A DNA stretch of 64,000 nucleotides from contig NZ_FNVZ01000005.1 in assembly GCF_900104625.1 (NCBI RefSeq), positions 806,001-870,000 on the forward strand, written 5' to 3'. A model generated the notes under the pieces. The model was given only the letters and a program-made list of their open reading frames with translations. It made no database searches and was not told the origin of the DNA. Origin of the DNA: Leptotrichia massiliensis (GTDB taxonomy: Bacteria > Fusobacteriota > Fusobacteriia > Fusobacteriales > Leptotrichiaceae). Of the stretch, positions 52,191-61,251 are shown piece by piece. A program made the translations under genes and the position numbers. Positions within the stretch are counted from its first letter, which is position 1. Each line of letters starts with the position of its first letter.

Positions 52191-52505
52191 ATTTGTAAAA
52201 AAAATTATATGGAAAAATAGCTTTAAATTAACTTTTAGAGCTATTTTTTTGTAAACTTCTTGAAATTAATTTAAAAAAAATGTATAATAGATGTAATGCT
52301 TTTTAGAAAGGCAATTGAAAAGAGAAAAATTTTTATAAATTTTGCCTAATTTAAAAAGTTATTTTTATTTAACTCAAAATTTTGAGTTTATAAAGATTTA
52401 GATATTTTATAAAAAAGAGAGGAGAAAACATTTTTAAATATTGTAATTTGAAAATTAGTTTCAATGTTTATTTAATTTTCAAAATATTTAAAGAGATGAA
52501 GAAAA
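52191..52505. other. Region between met operon 2 and the M13 peptidase
   Basis: It contains the metQ terminator, the peptidase promoter TTGAAA (52260-52265)-17-TATAAT (52283-52288), and a leader of about 210 nt. The leader includes an 18-bp perfect palindrome, AACTCAAAATTTTGAGTT (52371-52388). Confidence 0.7.
52213..52250 (+). terminator. Terminator of met operon 2
   Basis: AAAAATAGCT and AGCTATTTTT form a strong stem around an AT-rich loop, and the stem runs into seven T (52213-52250). Confidence 0.85.
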
Positions 52506-54647
52506 ATGAAAAAATTACTTACAGTTTCGTTATTTTTAGCTAGTATTAATTTAATTTATGCAGAAAATGAAAATTATGGATATGAGGATCTTTCAGTAAA
52601 AAGAACATCACAAAAAGAAGCAAAACCAGTACAGCCTGCACCTAAACAAATGGGATTCTGGGATTTTTATGAAAAGCAGCAGGCAAAATTGTTAAAGGAT
52701 AACGATAAAAAGTTATTTGATGAACTCAGTCCAACAATTAAAGCAAAAGATGATTTTTATGACTATGTGAATGAGGAATGGACAAAAAAAACACAGATTC
52801 CTAGTACGAAGCCAGCATGGGGTTCCTTTTATGAATTAAATGAGAAAAATCAAGATTTTTTACGTAACCTAATAAATGAATTAAAAAATAAATCATCATT
52901 GAGTGCAGATGAAAAGAAGGTTATAACCCTTTATGACAGCTATTCTGATATGAAAAAAAGAAATGAAGATGGATTAAATCCAATAAAAAAAGATTTGGAT
53001 AGAATAGATGCTATACAGAATATTGAAGATTTGAAGAAATACAATATTGAAGTTACAAAAACTGGTGGTTCTGAATTTTATGGATGGGGTGTAGGAACTG
53101 ATTTAAATGATTCTAAAAATAATGCAATTTATTTAGGAAGTGCTGGAATTGGACTATCAAGAGATTATTTTCAAAAAGATACAAAGGAAAATAGAGCAAT
53201 ATTGGAAGAATATACAAAATATGTAAGCGATATATTAAAATATGCTGATGAAAAAGATGCTCTTGAAAAAGCCAAAAAGATAGTTGCTTTTGAAAAACAG
53301 ATTGCGAATACATTATTGACAAATGAAGAACGTCACGATGTAAAAAAATATAATAATCCAATAAAAGTTAGTGACTTAGGTACATTATCTAAAAATGTAG
53401 ATTTAGCACAATACTTGAAAGAATTAAATGTGAAAACTGATAAAGTTATCATAAGTGAATTGAATTATTATAAAAATTTGGATAACTTTGTAAATGATGC
53501 TAATATTGACATAATTAAAGATTATATGAAATATAATTTAATAAGCTCTGCTGCGGGTATCTTAACAGATGACATGGGGAAAAGAAGTTTTGAGTTTTTT
53601 GGAAAATATTTAAATGGACAAAAAGAAAGAGAAACGCTTGAAAAAAGAGCATTAAACTTTACAAATGGAAGTTTAGGTGAAATAATAGGAAAAATTTATG
53701 TTCAAAGAAACTTCTCGCCAGAAGCTAAAAAAAATACACAACAAATGGTTGATTATATTAAAAAAGCAATGAAAAATAGAATTGAAAAACTGGATTGGAT
53801 GAGTGCAGCAACTAAGAAAAAAGCACTTGAAAAATTAGCAAAAGTTAATGTGAAAATCGGATATCCTGACAAATGGAAAGATTACAGCAAAATGACAATT
53901 TCAAGTAATGATACACTTTATGAACAATTGAAAAAAATAAGTGAATGGGAATATGGAGAAGAATTGAAAAAGGTTGGAAAACCAGTAGACAAGAAAGAAT
54001 GGCATATGGATCCACATACAATAAATGCATATTATTCTCCAACAGGAAATGAAATAGTCTTTCCAGCTGGAATTTTACAATTTCCATTTTATGATTATAG
54101 CAAATCAGAAATGGCAAGTAACTTTGGAGCAATAGGAACTATAATCGGACACGAGCTTACACATGCATTCGATGTATCAGGAGCTGAATATGATGGAGAT
54201 GGAAATGTAAAAAACTGGTGGACAGAAGAAGATAAGTTAAAATTTGATGCAGCAACTAAAAAATTAGAAAGACAGTTTTCAACTTATTCAGTTGGCGATG
54301 GAGTAAATGTTAATGGGAAATTTACATTAACAGAAAATATTGCTGATTTAGGTGGTCTAAATATTGCTTATGATGCATTACAGTTATATTTAAAAGATCA
54401 TCCAAATTCTACAAAAGCCTATGCTGATACAACAAACAAATTATTCTTCTTAAGTTTTGCAAGAATGTGGCGACAAAAATCTACTCCAGAATATTTAAAA
54501 AACTTGGCAAAAACAGATTCACATTCACCAAATATATTTAGGGTAAATGGAACTTTAATAAATGTCGATGCTTTCCATAAAGTATTTGAAACAAAACCAG
54601 GAGATAAAATGTACAAAGCCCCAGAAGATAGGATAAAAATCTGGTAA
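52506..54647 (+). CDS. Secreted M13-family metallopeptidase (PepO-like)
   Basis: This is a 713-aa neprilysin-type zinc peptidase. A signal peptide MKKLLTVSLFLASINLIYA is followed by a linker and the M13 N-domain (FYDYVNEEWTKKTQIPSTKP). The catalytic zinc motif is IGHELTHAFD (H549-E550-x-x-H553), with the third ligand in TENIADLGGLNIAYDAL, and VNAY-type substrate positions appear in NAYYSPTGNEIVFPAGILQF. It should cleave short peptides in the periplasm or outside the cell. It is monocistronic, with its own promoter and terminator. Confidence 0.94.
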   Translation: MKKLLTVSLFLASINLIYAENENYGYEDLSVKRTSQKEAKPVQPAPKQMGFWDFYEKQQAKLLKDNDKKLFDELSPTIKAKDDFYDYVNEEWTKKTQIPSTKPAWGSFYELNEKNQDFLRNLINELKNKSSLSADEKKVITLYDSYSDMKKRNEDGLNPIKKDLDRIDAIQNIEDLKKYNIEVTKTGGSEFYGWGVGTDLNDSKNNAIYLGSAGIGLSRDYFQKDTKENRAILEEYTKYVSDILKYADEKDALEKAKKIVAFEKQIANTLLTNEERHDVKKYNNPIKVSDLGTLSKNVDLAQYLKELNVKTDKVIISELNYYKNLDNFVNDANIDIIKDYMKYNLISSAAGILTDDMGKRSFEFFGKYLNGQKERETLEKRALNFTNGSLGEIIGKIYVQRNFSPEAKKNTQQMVDYIKKAMKNRIEKLDWMSAATKKKALEKLAKVNVKIGYPDKWKDYSKMTISSNDTLYEQLKKISEWEYGEELKKVGKPVDKKEWHMDPHTINAYYSPTGNEIVFPAGILQFPFYDYSKSEMASNFGAIGTIIGHELTHAFDVSGAEYDGDGNVKNWWTEEDKLKFDAATKKLERQFSTYSVGDGVNVNGKFTLTENIADLGGLNIAYDALQLYLKDHPNSTKAYADTTNKLFFLSFARMWRQKSTPEYLKNLAKTDSHSPNIFRVNGTLINVDAFHKVFETKPGDKMYKAPEDRIKIW

Positions 54648-54669
54648 AATAATTAAATAATAAAACAAA

Positions 54670-54705
54670 AACTATCTTAATTAATATTGAGATGGTTTTT
54701 TATTT
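54670..54705 (+). terminator. Terminator of the M13 peptidase gene
   Basis: AACTATCT (54670-54677) pairs with AGATGGTT (54690-54697, one G-T) and is followed by a T-rich run. Confidence 0.75.
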
Positions 54706-54721
54706 TGATTTTTTATTATAT

Positions 54722-54783
54722 AAAAAAGCTACCAAAACAAAGATGGTAGCTTAATTCTTCCAAAGAAGAAAATCTATTTATCT
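54722..54783 (-). ncRNA. Minus-strand small RNA candidate (~60 nt)
   Basis: A near-consensus minus-strand promoter, TTGACA (54817-54812)-16-TATAAT (54795-54790), directs a transcript from about 54783. It contains a TTCTTC/GAAGAA hairpin with loop TTTG. It ends at a strong intrinsic terminator, AAGCTACC paired with GGTAGCTT, running into six T at about 54723. No ORF is present. A promoter and terminator only about 60 bp apart are the signature of an sRNA. Confidence 0.65.
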
Positions 54784-54789
54784 AATACA

Positions 54790-54817
54790 ATTATACACTA
54801 TTTTTATAAAATGTCAA
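54790..54817 (-). promoter_or_regulatory. Promoter of the minus-strand sRNA candidate
   Basis: TTGACA (54817-54812), a 16-bp spacer, then TATAAT (54795-54790) on the minus strand. Confidence 0.8.
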
Positions 54818-55108
54818 GTTTTTTATTTTTAATATTAATTAAAAGTCAAATCAAGAGTTCATCTATAAACATTATCGGACGTAATAATAATTTATAATTT
54901 TAATGTAAAATCAAAAGATATCAATCAAAAAATTAGTTATAAAAATTAATATCGAGTAATACAAAGCAATAAATTATTGACTAATTCACAAAATAATAAA
55001 AGGAAAAATATTTAAATTTATGATATAATATTTATAGAAAAAGAAAAAAATTTTATAAATAAAAACAGAATTGAGACTAAAATTTTAGAAAATGGAGGGA
55101 ATTAGGAC

Positions 55109-55957
55109 GTGAAAAGAAAAACTATTAAAAACACAGTTGAAATATCGGGAATTGGGCTTCATAAAGGAGAAGAGATAAAATTAACTTTGAAACCTAGCGA
55201 AAATAATGATGAAAGAGGAATTATTTTTAAAAGAATAGATGTGAGCGGGAAAAATAATGTTATAAAGGTTGATTATAGAAATTTATTTGATTTGGAGAGA
55301 GGAACAAACATTAGGAATGAAGATGATGTGAAAGTTTATACGATTGAACATTTTTTATCATCACTTTCAATTACAGGAGTGACTGATATTTTAGTTGAAA
55401 TTTCAGGGAATGAATTACCTATTTTGGATGGAAGTTCGGCTGGATTTGTTGAAAAATTGCTAGAGGCTGGAATTGTAGAGTTAAATGAGGAAATAGAACC
55501 TGTTATAATTACGGAACCTGTTATATTTTCAGATGAAAAGGCAGGGAAATATGTGATGGCATTGCCTTATGATGGGTTTAAAATATCTTATACGATTGAT
55601 TTTAATCATAGTTTTTTGAAATCACAGTATTATGAGCTCGAAGTAAATTTAGAAAATTATATGGAAAATATTGCAAAATGTAGAACTTTTGCATTTGATT
55701 ACGAAATAGACTTTCTTAAAAAGAATAATTTAGCGTTGGGAGGAAGTTTGGAAAATGCTGTGGTAGTGGGATCGGATGGTCCATTAAATCCAGAAGGGTT
55801 GAGATATCCTGATGAATTTGTAAGACATAAAATTCTTGATATAATTGGAGATTTATATGTTTTGGGAATGCCTATAAAGGCCCACATTATCGCAATAAAG
55901 GCTGGACACTATGTAAATTCAAGATTAACTGAGATGATTGCGAAAAAATATTTATAA
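55109..55957 (+). CDS. lpxC: UDP-3-O-acyl-N-acetylglucosamine deacetylase
   Basis: This is the committed, zinc-dependent step of lipid A synthesis (282 aa). Features are SGIGLHKGEEIKLTLKPS, the zinc His in YTIEHFLSSLSI, SGNELPILDGSSAGFV, the second zinc His/Asp in DEFVRHKILDIIGDLYVLG, and the C-terminal catalytic His in KAGHYVNSRL. The length is at the short end of the family. The start is a GTG at 55109, 9 nt after GGAGGG. First gene of the lpxC-fabZ-lpxA-lpxI-lpxB run. Confidence 0.96.
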   Translation: MKRKTIKNTVEISGIGLHKGEEIKLTLKPSENNDERGIIFKRIDVSGKNNVIKVDYRNLFDLERGTNIRNEDDVKVYTIEHFLSSLSITGVTDILVEISGNELPILDGSSAGFVEKLLEAGIVELNEEIEPVIITEPVIFSDEKAGKYVMALPYDGFKISYTIDFNHSFLKSQYYELEVNLENYMENIAKCRTFAFDYEIDFLKKNNLALGGSLENAVVVGSDGPLNPEGLRYPDEFVRHKILDIIGDLYVLGMPIKAHIIAIKAGHYVNSRLTEMIAKKYL

Positions 55958-56067
55958 AAAATATAAAAATTGCTTGTAATTTGGATAAAAATCAAATATA
56001 ATGTAGGTATAAAATTTTGAGAATAGTTGAAATAAATAAAAATATAAATTCAGGAGGAATAAAAAAT

Positions 56068-56502
56068 ATGGCAGCAAATGAAACAATTATGAGTGTAGAG
56101 GATATTATGAAAATATTGCCACATAGATATCCGTTTTTGCTAGTAGATAAAGTTATCGAAAAAAATGGTACTGACTCTTTGGTAGCAATAAAAAATGTTA
56201 CAATGAACGAAGAATTTTTCCAAGGGCATTTTCCTGGAAAACCAGTAATGCCAGGAGTTTTACAAATAGAAGCGTTGGCACAAGCTGTAGGATTGTTAAT
56301 GTTGGAACCAGGTAAAATACCTTTATTTATGTCAATTGACAAATGTAAATTTAGAAGAGGTGTTGTTCCAGGAGACCAATTAAGATTAGAAGTAGAGAAA
56401 ATAAAGGTAAAAAGTAACGTAATAGTCGCACGTGGAAGATGTGTTGTTGACGGTACAGTCGTAAGTGAAGCTGACTTAAAATTTTCAGTACAGGATTTAT
56501 AA
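56068..56502 (+). CDS. fabZ: 3-hydroxyacyl-ACP dehydratase
   Basis: This 144-aa hot-dog-fold enzyme has LPHRYPFLLVDKV and GHFPGKPVMPGVLQIEALAQ; the catalytic His and Glu lie in these two motifs. It dehydrates 3-hydroxyacyl-ACP for fatty acid elongation and competes with LpxA for the same substrate, which explains the placement between lpxC and lpxA. I start at 56068, after AGGAGG; the in-frame ATG-like codon 51 bp upstream has no such site. Confidence 0.96.
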   Translation: MAANETIMSVEDIMKILPHRYPFLLVDKVIEKNGTDSLVAIKNVTMNEEFFQGHFPGKPVMPGVLQIEALAQAVGLLMLEPGKIPLFMSIDKCKFRRGVVPGDQLRLEVEKIKVKSNVIVARGRCVVDGTVVSEADLKFSVQDL

Positions 56503-56656
56503 TTAGATAATACTCAAACTACTTTAAAATTGGACTTTTTAAAATGAAATAAAACTGTTATTTGAGTAGCATAAAAGTTTATAAGTTCGATTTTTTAGTA
56601 GTTCTATTTAACTTTAAAATTCAAATTTTAAGTAATTCAAAATAAAAGAATGAGGT

Positions 56657-57442
56657 ATGATAATTATGAGTTTAAATATACATCCAACGGCGATTGTTGA
56701 TCCAAATGCTAAACTTGGAGAAAATGTAAAGATAGGTCCTTACTCGATTATAGGACCAGAAGTAATAATTGGAAATGGAACTGTTGTAGAATCACATGTT
56801 GTAATTGAAGGAGAAACGATTATTGGTGAGAATAATTATATTTTTTCTTTTGCTTCGATAGGTAAAGATCCACAAGATTTGAAGTTTGCTGGAGAAAAAA
56901 CTAGAGTTGTTATTGGAAATAACAATAAAATTCGTGAATTTGTCACAATTCACCGTGGAACTACTGATAAATATGAGACAAGAATTGGAAATAATACACT
57001 TGTAATGGCTTATGTTCACATTGCTCACGATTGCATAATTGGAGATAACTGCGTACTGGCAAATGCTGCTACTTTTGCTGGACATGTGGAAGTGGAAGAT
57101 TATGCGGTGGTAGGTGGACTTACTGCTGTACATCAGTTTACAAGAGTTGGACGGCACGCTATGATAGGTGGATGTTCGGCTGTAAATCAAGATGTTGTTC
57201 CTTATATGCTGTCTGAAGGGAATAAGGCGAGAGCTGTTTATATTAACATTGTAGGGCTTCAACGTAGAGGTTTTTCAGAAGAGCAGATAAAAAGGCTAAG
57301 AGAATTGTATAAAATTATATTTAAGAAAAAGTTGAAACTGGAAGAAGCACTTCAAATTGTTGAACGTGATTATGGACAGTATGAAGAAGCACAAAATCTT
57401 GTTAATTTTATACGAAAAAGTAAAAGAGGTATAACAAGATAA
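56657..57442 (+). CDS. lpxA: UDP-N-acetylglucosamine O-acyltransferase
   Basis: This is a 261-aa left-handed beta-helix of hexapeptide repeats (ILGENVKIGPYSIIG-type rungs). It has the catalytic His region VMAYVHIAHDCIIGDNCVLA, GGLTAVHQFTRVGRHAMIGG, and an alpha-helical C-terminus (RRGFSEEQIKRLRELYKIIF). It adds 3-hydroxyacyl to UDP-GlcNAc, the first lipid A step. The real start may be the second Met (56663). The 154-bp gap after fabZ holds an 8-bp TACTCAAA/TTTGAGTA inverted repeat. Confidence 0.96.
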   Translation: MIIMSLNIHPTAIVDPNAKLGENVKIGPYSIIGPEVIIGNGTVVESHVVIEGETIIGENNYIFSFASIGKDPQDLKFAGEKTRVVIGNNNKIREFVTIHRGTTDKYETRIGNNTLVMAYVHIAHDCIIGDNCVLANAATFAGHVEVEDYAVVGGLTAVHQFTRVGRHAMIGGCSAVNQDVVPYMLSEGNKARAVYINIVGLQRRGFSEEQIKRLRELYKIIFKKKLKLEEALQIVERDYGQYEEAQNLVNFIRKSKRGITR

Positions 57443-57534
57443 AAATCAAAACTTAAAATGTAAAATTTCTCAAAATAATTGATATTTTATTTTGAGTTAA
57501 TTTTTTAATATAGATATTTTTTTAAGAGGAAAAA

Positions 57535-58344
57535 ATGATAATGGAAAAAGTAGGTTTGATTGCAGGAAATGGGAAATTACCTGAATTATTTTTGAATCAA
57601 TGTATTTTAAAGGGGATTGAGCCGTTTTCGGTTTATCTATTTGAAAGTGTGGAAGAAAGCATAAAAGAGCATAAAAATTCTGTAAAATATAGTGTTGCTC
57701 AAGTTGGGAAAATAATCTCACATTTTAAGAAAAATAGAATAACTCACTTAATAATGCTTGGGAAAGTCGAAAAAAATCTGATTTTTTCAAATTTAAAATT
57801 TGATTTGACGGCAACTAAGATATTATTGTCTACAAAAAATAAAAAAGATAAAAATATTTTAAAGGCAATAATTAATTACATTGAATCAGAAAATATTGAA
57901 GTTTTGCCACAAAATTATCTGATGGACGAATATATTGCAGGAAATGAAACATATACAAAAGTTTTACCAAGTAAAAATGAGGAAAAAACAATAGAAATTG
58001 GAATTGAGGCGGCACGAATGCTTACCGACATTGATGCAGGGCAGACTGTTGTTGTAAAAGATGAATCTGTTATCGCATTGGAAGGTGTGGAAGGTACTGA
58101 TAAGGCAATTTTGCGTGGTGGAGAACTGGCTGGGAAAAACTGCATTGTAGTAAAAATGGCAAGACGTAATCAGGATTATCGTATAGATATTCCAACGATT
58201 GGTCTGGAAACGATAAAAAAAGTTGTGGAAATTAATGGACGTGGGATTGTAATTGAAGCTGATAAAATGCTGTTCATTGATAAAGAGGAAGTTATAAAAT
58301 TTGCAAACAAAAATAAAATTTTTATAAAAGGAATCAAGGTTTAA
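57535..58344 (+). CDS. lpxI: UDP-2,3-diacylglucosamine diphosphatase, LpxI type
   Basis: This 269-aa LpxI (DUF1009) family protein begins KVGLIAGNGKLPELFLNQ and has THLIMLGKVEKN, the LpxI C-domain core EAARMLTDIDAGQTVVVKDE, VIALEGVEGTDKAILRGG, and the C-terminal DIPTIGLETIKKVVEINGRG. It cleaves UDP-diacylglucosamine to lipid X and replaces LpxH. The position between lpxA and lpxB supports the role. ATG codons at 57535 and 57541 are both possible. Confidence 0.95.
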   Translation: MIMEKVGLIAGNGKLPELFLNQCILKGIEPFSVYLFESVEESIKEHKNSVKYSVAQVGKIISHFKKNRITHLIMLGKVEKNLIFSNLKFDLTATKILLSTKNKKDKNILKAIINYIESENIEVLPQNYLMDEYIAGNETYTKVLPSKNEEKTIEIGIEAARMLTDIDAGQTVVVKDESVIALEGVEGTDKAILRGGELAGKNCIVVKMARRNQDYRIDIPTIGLETIKKVVEINGRGIVIEADKMLFIDKEEVIKFANKNKIFIKGIKV

Positions 58345-58436
58345 AAGTTTTTTTAGTAAAACTATTTTTTAAAATTAAACTCAAAAATTGTTATAAATAA
58401 TGATATTTTGTTTAGTTTTTATTATTAAAATATACT

Positions 58437-58482
58437 CAAATATCTCTATTTTTATCTACAAAATATATAAGATAGATATTTG
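58437..58482. repeat. Long inverted repeat before lpxB
   Basis: CAAATATCT (58437-58445) and AGATATTTG (58474-58482) match perfectly. Extended by four bases, 12 of 13 positions pair (TACTCAAATATCT with AGATATTTGAATA). There is no clear T-run, so this is a regulatory or processing hairpin rather than a terminator. It shares the ACTCAAA core with other spacers in the window. Confidence 0.6.
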
Positions 58483-58540
58483 AATAATTTATAAAGCAGT
58501 TTTAAGTAAGTAAATTAAAGAATATAAAAAAGGCTAAAAA

Positions 58541-59749
58541 ATGAAAAATAATAATGAAAATCATATAATAAAAGAAAAAAATAATGATTTATCAATAGTA
58601 AAATCTCAAAAAAAGAAAAAAATCTTTATTTCCTGTGGTGAAATGTCTGGAGATTTACACGCTTCATACATTGTGGAAGAAATGCGAAAAAAAGATAAAA
58701 ATGTTGAGTTTTTTGGTGTGGTTGGGGATAAATCGATAGAGGCTGGAGTTAAGACAGTAAACCATATTAAGAATAATGATGTTATGGGATTTGTAGAGGC
58801 TTTGAAAAAGTATGGCTATTTTAACAAAAAAGCCCATGAATATTTAGAATTTATCAAGAAAAATGGAATAGAAACTGTTATTTTTGTTGATTTTGGCGGA
58901 TTTAATTTAAAATTTTTTGAATTATTAAAAAAGAAAATTTTGGAAAAAGAACTGCAGAATTTGAGAATGATTTATTATATTCCGCCTAAAGTATGGGCTT
59001 GGGGGAAAAAACGGATTGATAAATTAAAAAAATTTGACGATGTTATTGTAATTTTTCCATTTGAAAAGGCATATTATGATAATACTTTGAAAAAGAATGG
59101 ACCAAAAGGGCTCAAAGTACAGTATTTTGGAAATCCATTTGTTGATAAATATGATTTTTCTGACAAGCTAGGAAAAAAAATATTGTTGCTTCCTGGGAGT
59201 AGACGGCAAGAAATTGAAAAATTTTTGCCAGTAGTTATGGAACTGCTTAGAAATGAAAAAGTTAAAAATGAGAAATTTTTAATGAAGCTGGCAAGTAGAG
59301 ATCATATAAAATATATATGTGATTTTGAGGAAAAACACAAAATTGGTGTTCATAAAATTCCAAATTTGGAAATAACTTTTGATGAAATAAAAAATATTCG
59401 TAAAGATTGCAAATATGCAATAGCGACTTCAGGAACAGTAACTTTTGAAATATCGCTTATGGGACTGCCTGTGATTGTAGTTTATAAAACATCTAAAATC
59501 AATGCTTTTATTGCAAGAAAGATAGTCAAAATAAAATATATAACGCTTACTAATCTAAATGCAAATAAAGAGATTTTTAAAGAACTGCTGCAGGAAGATT
59601 TTTCCGTGGAAAAGTTACTTGAAGAAATGAAAATTATGGAAAAAAATAAAGAAACTATTGTTTCAGAATTGAAAAAAGAAAGAGAGAAACTAGGTAATTT
59701 TGGAGTTTTGGGAAAAATTGCTAATTATTTGTTAGAAAATAGAGATTAA
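58541..59749 (+). CDS. lpxB: Lipid-A-disaccharide synthase
   Basis: This is a 402-aa GT-B/GT19 enzyme: FISCGEMSGDLHASYIVEEM at the N-terminus (after a 25-residue polar extension), GFVEALKKYGYFNKK, VFVDFGGFNLKFFE, YYIPPKVWAWGKKRIDK, LLPGSRRQEIEKFLPV, and ATSGTVTFEISLMGLPVIVV. It joins lipid X to UDP-diacylglucosamine to give the lipid A disaccharide. Next comes the MATE exporter, 20 bp downstream. Confidence 0.96.
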   Translation: MKNNNENHIIKEKNNDLSIVKSQKKKKIFISCGEMSGDLHASYIVEEMRKKDKNVEFFGVVGDKSIEAGVKTVNHIKNNDVMGFVEALKKYGYFNKKAHEYLEFIKKNGIETVIFVDFGGFNLKFFELLKKKILEKELQNLRMIYYIPPKVWAWGKKRIDKLKKFDDVIVIFPFEKAYYDNTLKKNGPKGLKVQYFGNPFVDKYDFSDKLGKKILLLPGSRRQEIEKFLPVVMELLRNEKVKNEKFLMKLASRDHIKYICDFEEKHKIGVHKIPNLEITFDEIKNIRKDCKYAIATSGTVTFEISLMGLPVIVVYKTSKINAFIARKIVKIKYITLTNLNANKEIFKELLQEDFSVEKLLEEMKIMEKNKETIVSELKKEREKLGNFGVLGKIANYLLENRD

Positions 59750-59769
59750 CTTTACAAAAGGGAAAAAAT

Positions 59770-61215
59770 ATGGAAAAAAAACGTGAAGAACTGTTAAAAG
59801 GTTCTATTTTGAAATTATTTGTAAAATATTTCATACCAACGCTTATCGGATCTGCGGCAGTTGTTTTATATAATATCGTTGACAGGTTCTTTGTTGGAAA
59901 AATTAGCGAAAAGGCACTTGCTGGTGCGGGAATTGCTTTTTATATTGTTATGCTGATTATCGCCTTTTCAATGTTTATTGGAGTTGGAGCTGGAACTATT
60001 ATTTCAATTCGGCTTGGACAGGGAAAAAAGGGAGAAGCTAAGAAAATATTGGGAAATGCAGTAACATTATTTACTATTTTAGGACTTTCGCTGTATGTAC
60101 TTTTAATATTGAATATTAACACAGTTTTACGATATTCAGGTGCTAATAACGAGACCTTGCCATATGCAAGAGCTTATCTGGAAATAATATTACTAGCAAT
60201 CTTGCCCTTATTTTATTCATTTGGATTGACAAATGTTTTAAATGCGGCTGGAGCACCGCGAGTTGCTATGTTTTCAATGCTGATTGGTGCAGTTGTAAAT
60301 ATTGCTTTGGATTATGTGGCTGTAATGATTATGCATACTGGAATTGAGGGTACTGCTTATGCAACATTAATTGGAAATGTTCTCTCTGCAATATTTGTGT
60401 TATGGTTTTTAACTACAGGGAAATTACCATTTAGAATAGATATGTTTGGCTTTAAGCTGGAAGAAGAAAGCGTTATTACAATAAGATTTTCAAAAATGAA
60501 ATTGGATTCAAAAATAGTAAAAGATATTTTTTCAATAGGAATGTCGCCGTTTTTATTACAAGCTGCAAGTTCAGGAGTAGGACTTGTAACAAATAAAATT
60601 GTAGACACTTATGGCGGAACTTATGGCGTAGCAGTTATGACAATTATAAATTCATATTTACCAATTATGACAATGAGTGTCTATGCTGTTTCTCAGGCTG
60701 TTCAGCCTATAATTGGATTTAATTATGGTGCGAGAAATTTCAGGAGAGTTAAAAAATCTTTGATGACTGCTATAAATGCTGGAGTTGCTTTATCTTTTAC
60801 ATTTTGGATAATTGTAATGCTTTTACCAAAAGAACTGATTTTATTTTTTAACGAAAAAAGTACGCCTGAAGCTCTAAGAGAAGGTGTAAAAGCAATTAGA
60901 GTATATTTTTCGCTTGTAATAATTTCATCTTTTGGAATAACTGTACCAAATTATTTTCAAGCAACGGGACGTTCAAAATATTCGGTTATATTAAATCTAT
61001 TACGGCAAGTTGTTATATTTCTAATAGTTATGATAACTTTTTCAAATATTTGGAAACTGGATGGAGTGTGGCTTGCACAGCCTTTTACTGATTTACTGTT
61101 TTTCATAATACTTTTAGCATTCTTATATAAGGAAAAAAGATTTTTTGATAAAATGATTGAAAGTGAGAATAACTTATTGGAATATAATGAGGAGATAGAT
61201 GAACAAAAGAAATAA
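59770..61215 (+). CDS. MATE-family efflux transporter
   Basis: This 481-aa protein with 12 hydrophobic segments begins GSILKLFVKYFIPTLIGSAA, VLYNIVDRFFVGKISEKALA, and the second half repeats the fold (GMSPFLLQAASSGVGLVTNK, VYAVSQAVQPIIGFNYGARN, VPNYFQATGRSKYSVILNLL). MATE proteins exchange cations or drugs against Na+ or H+. The location between lpxB and plsY might hint at a lipid-related or stress-related substrate, but this cannot be told from sequence. Confidence 0.93.
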   Translation: MEKKREELLKGSILKLFVKYFIPTLIGSAAVVLYNIVDRFFVGKISEKALAGAGIAFYIVMLIIAFSMFIGVGAGTIISIRLGQGKKGEAKKILGNAVTLFTILGLSLYVLLILNINTVLRYSGANNETLPYARAYLEIILLAILPLFYSFGLTNVLNAAGAPRVAMFSMLIGAVVNIALDYVAVMIMHTGIEGTAYATLIGNVLSAIFVLWFLTTGKLPFRIDMFGFKLEEESVITIRFSKMKLDSKIVKDIFSIGMSPFLLQAASSGVGLVTNKIVDTYGGTYGVAVMTIINSYLPIMTMSVYAVSQAVQPIIGFNYGARNFRRVKKSLMTAINAGVALSFTFWIIVMLLPKELILFFNEKSTPEALREGVKAIRVYFSLVIISSFGITVPNYFQATGRSKYSVILNLLRQVVIFLIVMITFSNIWKLDGVWLAQPFTDLLFFIILLAFLYKEKRFFDKMIESENNLLEYNEEIDEQKK

Positions 61216-61251
61216 AAAAAGATAAATTTATTATATAAAAGAGGAATAAAA

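Larger units (their letters stand above)
54648..55108. other. 461-bp gene-free region before lpxC
   Basis: It holds the M13 terminator, the minus-strand sRNA candidate with its promoter, about 190 bp of plain AT-rich DNA, and an extended -10 promoter (TGA-TATAAT, 55021-55029) without a good -35 as the likely lpxC promoter, about 80 bp before its start. Confidence 0.6.
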
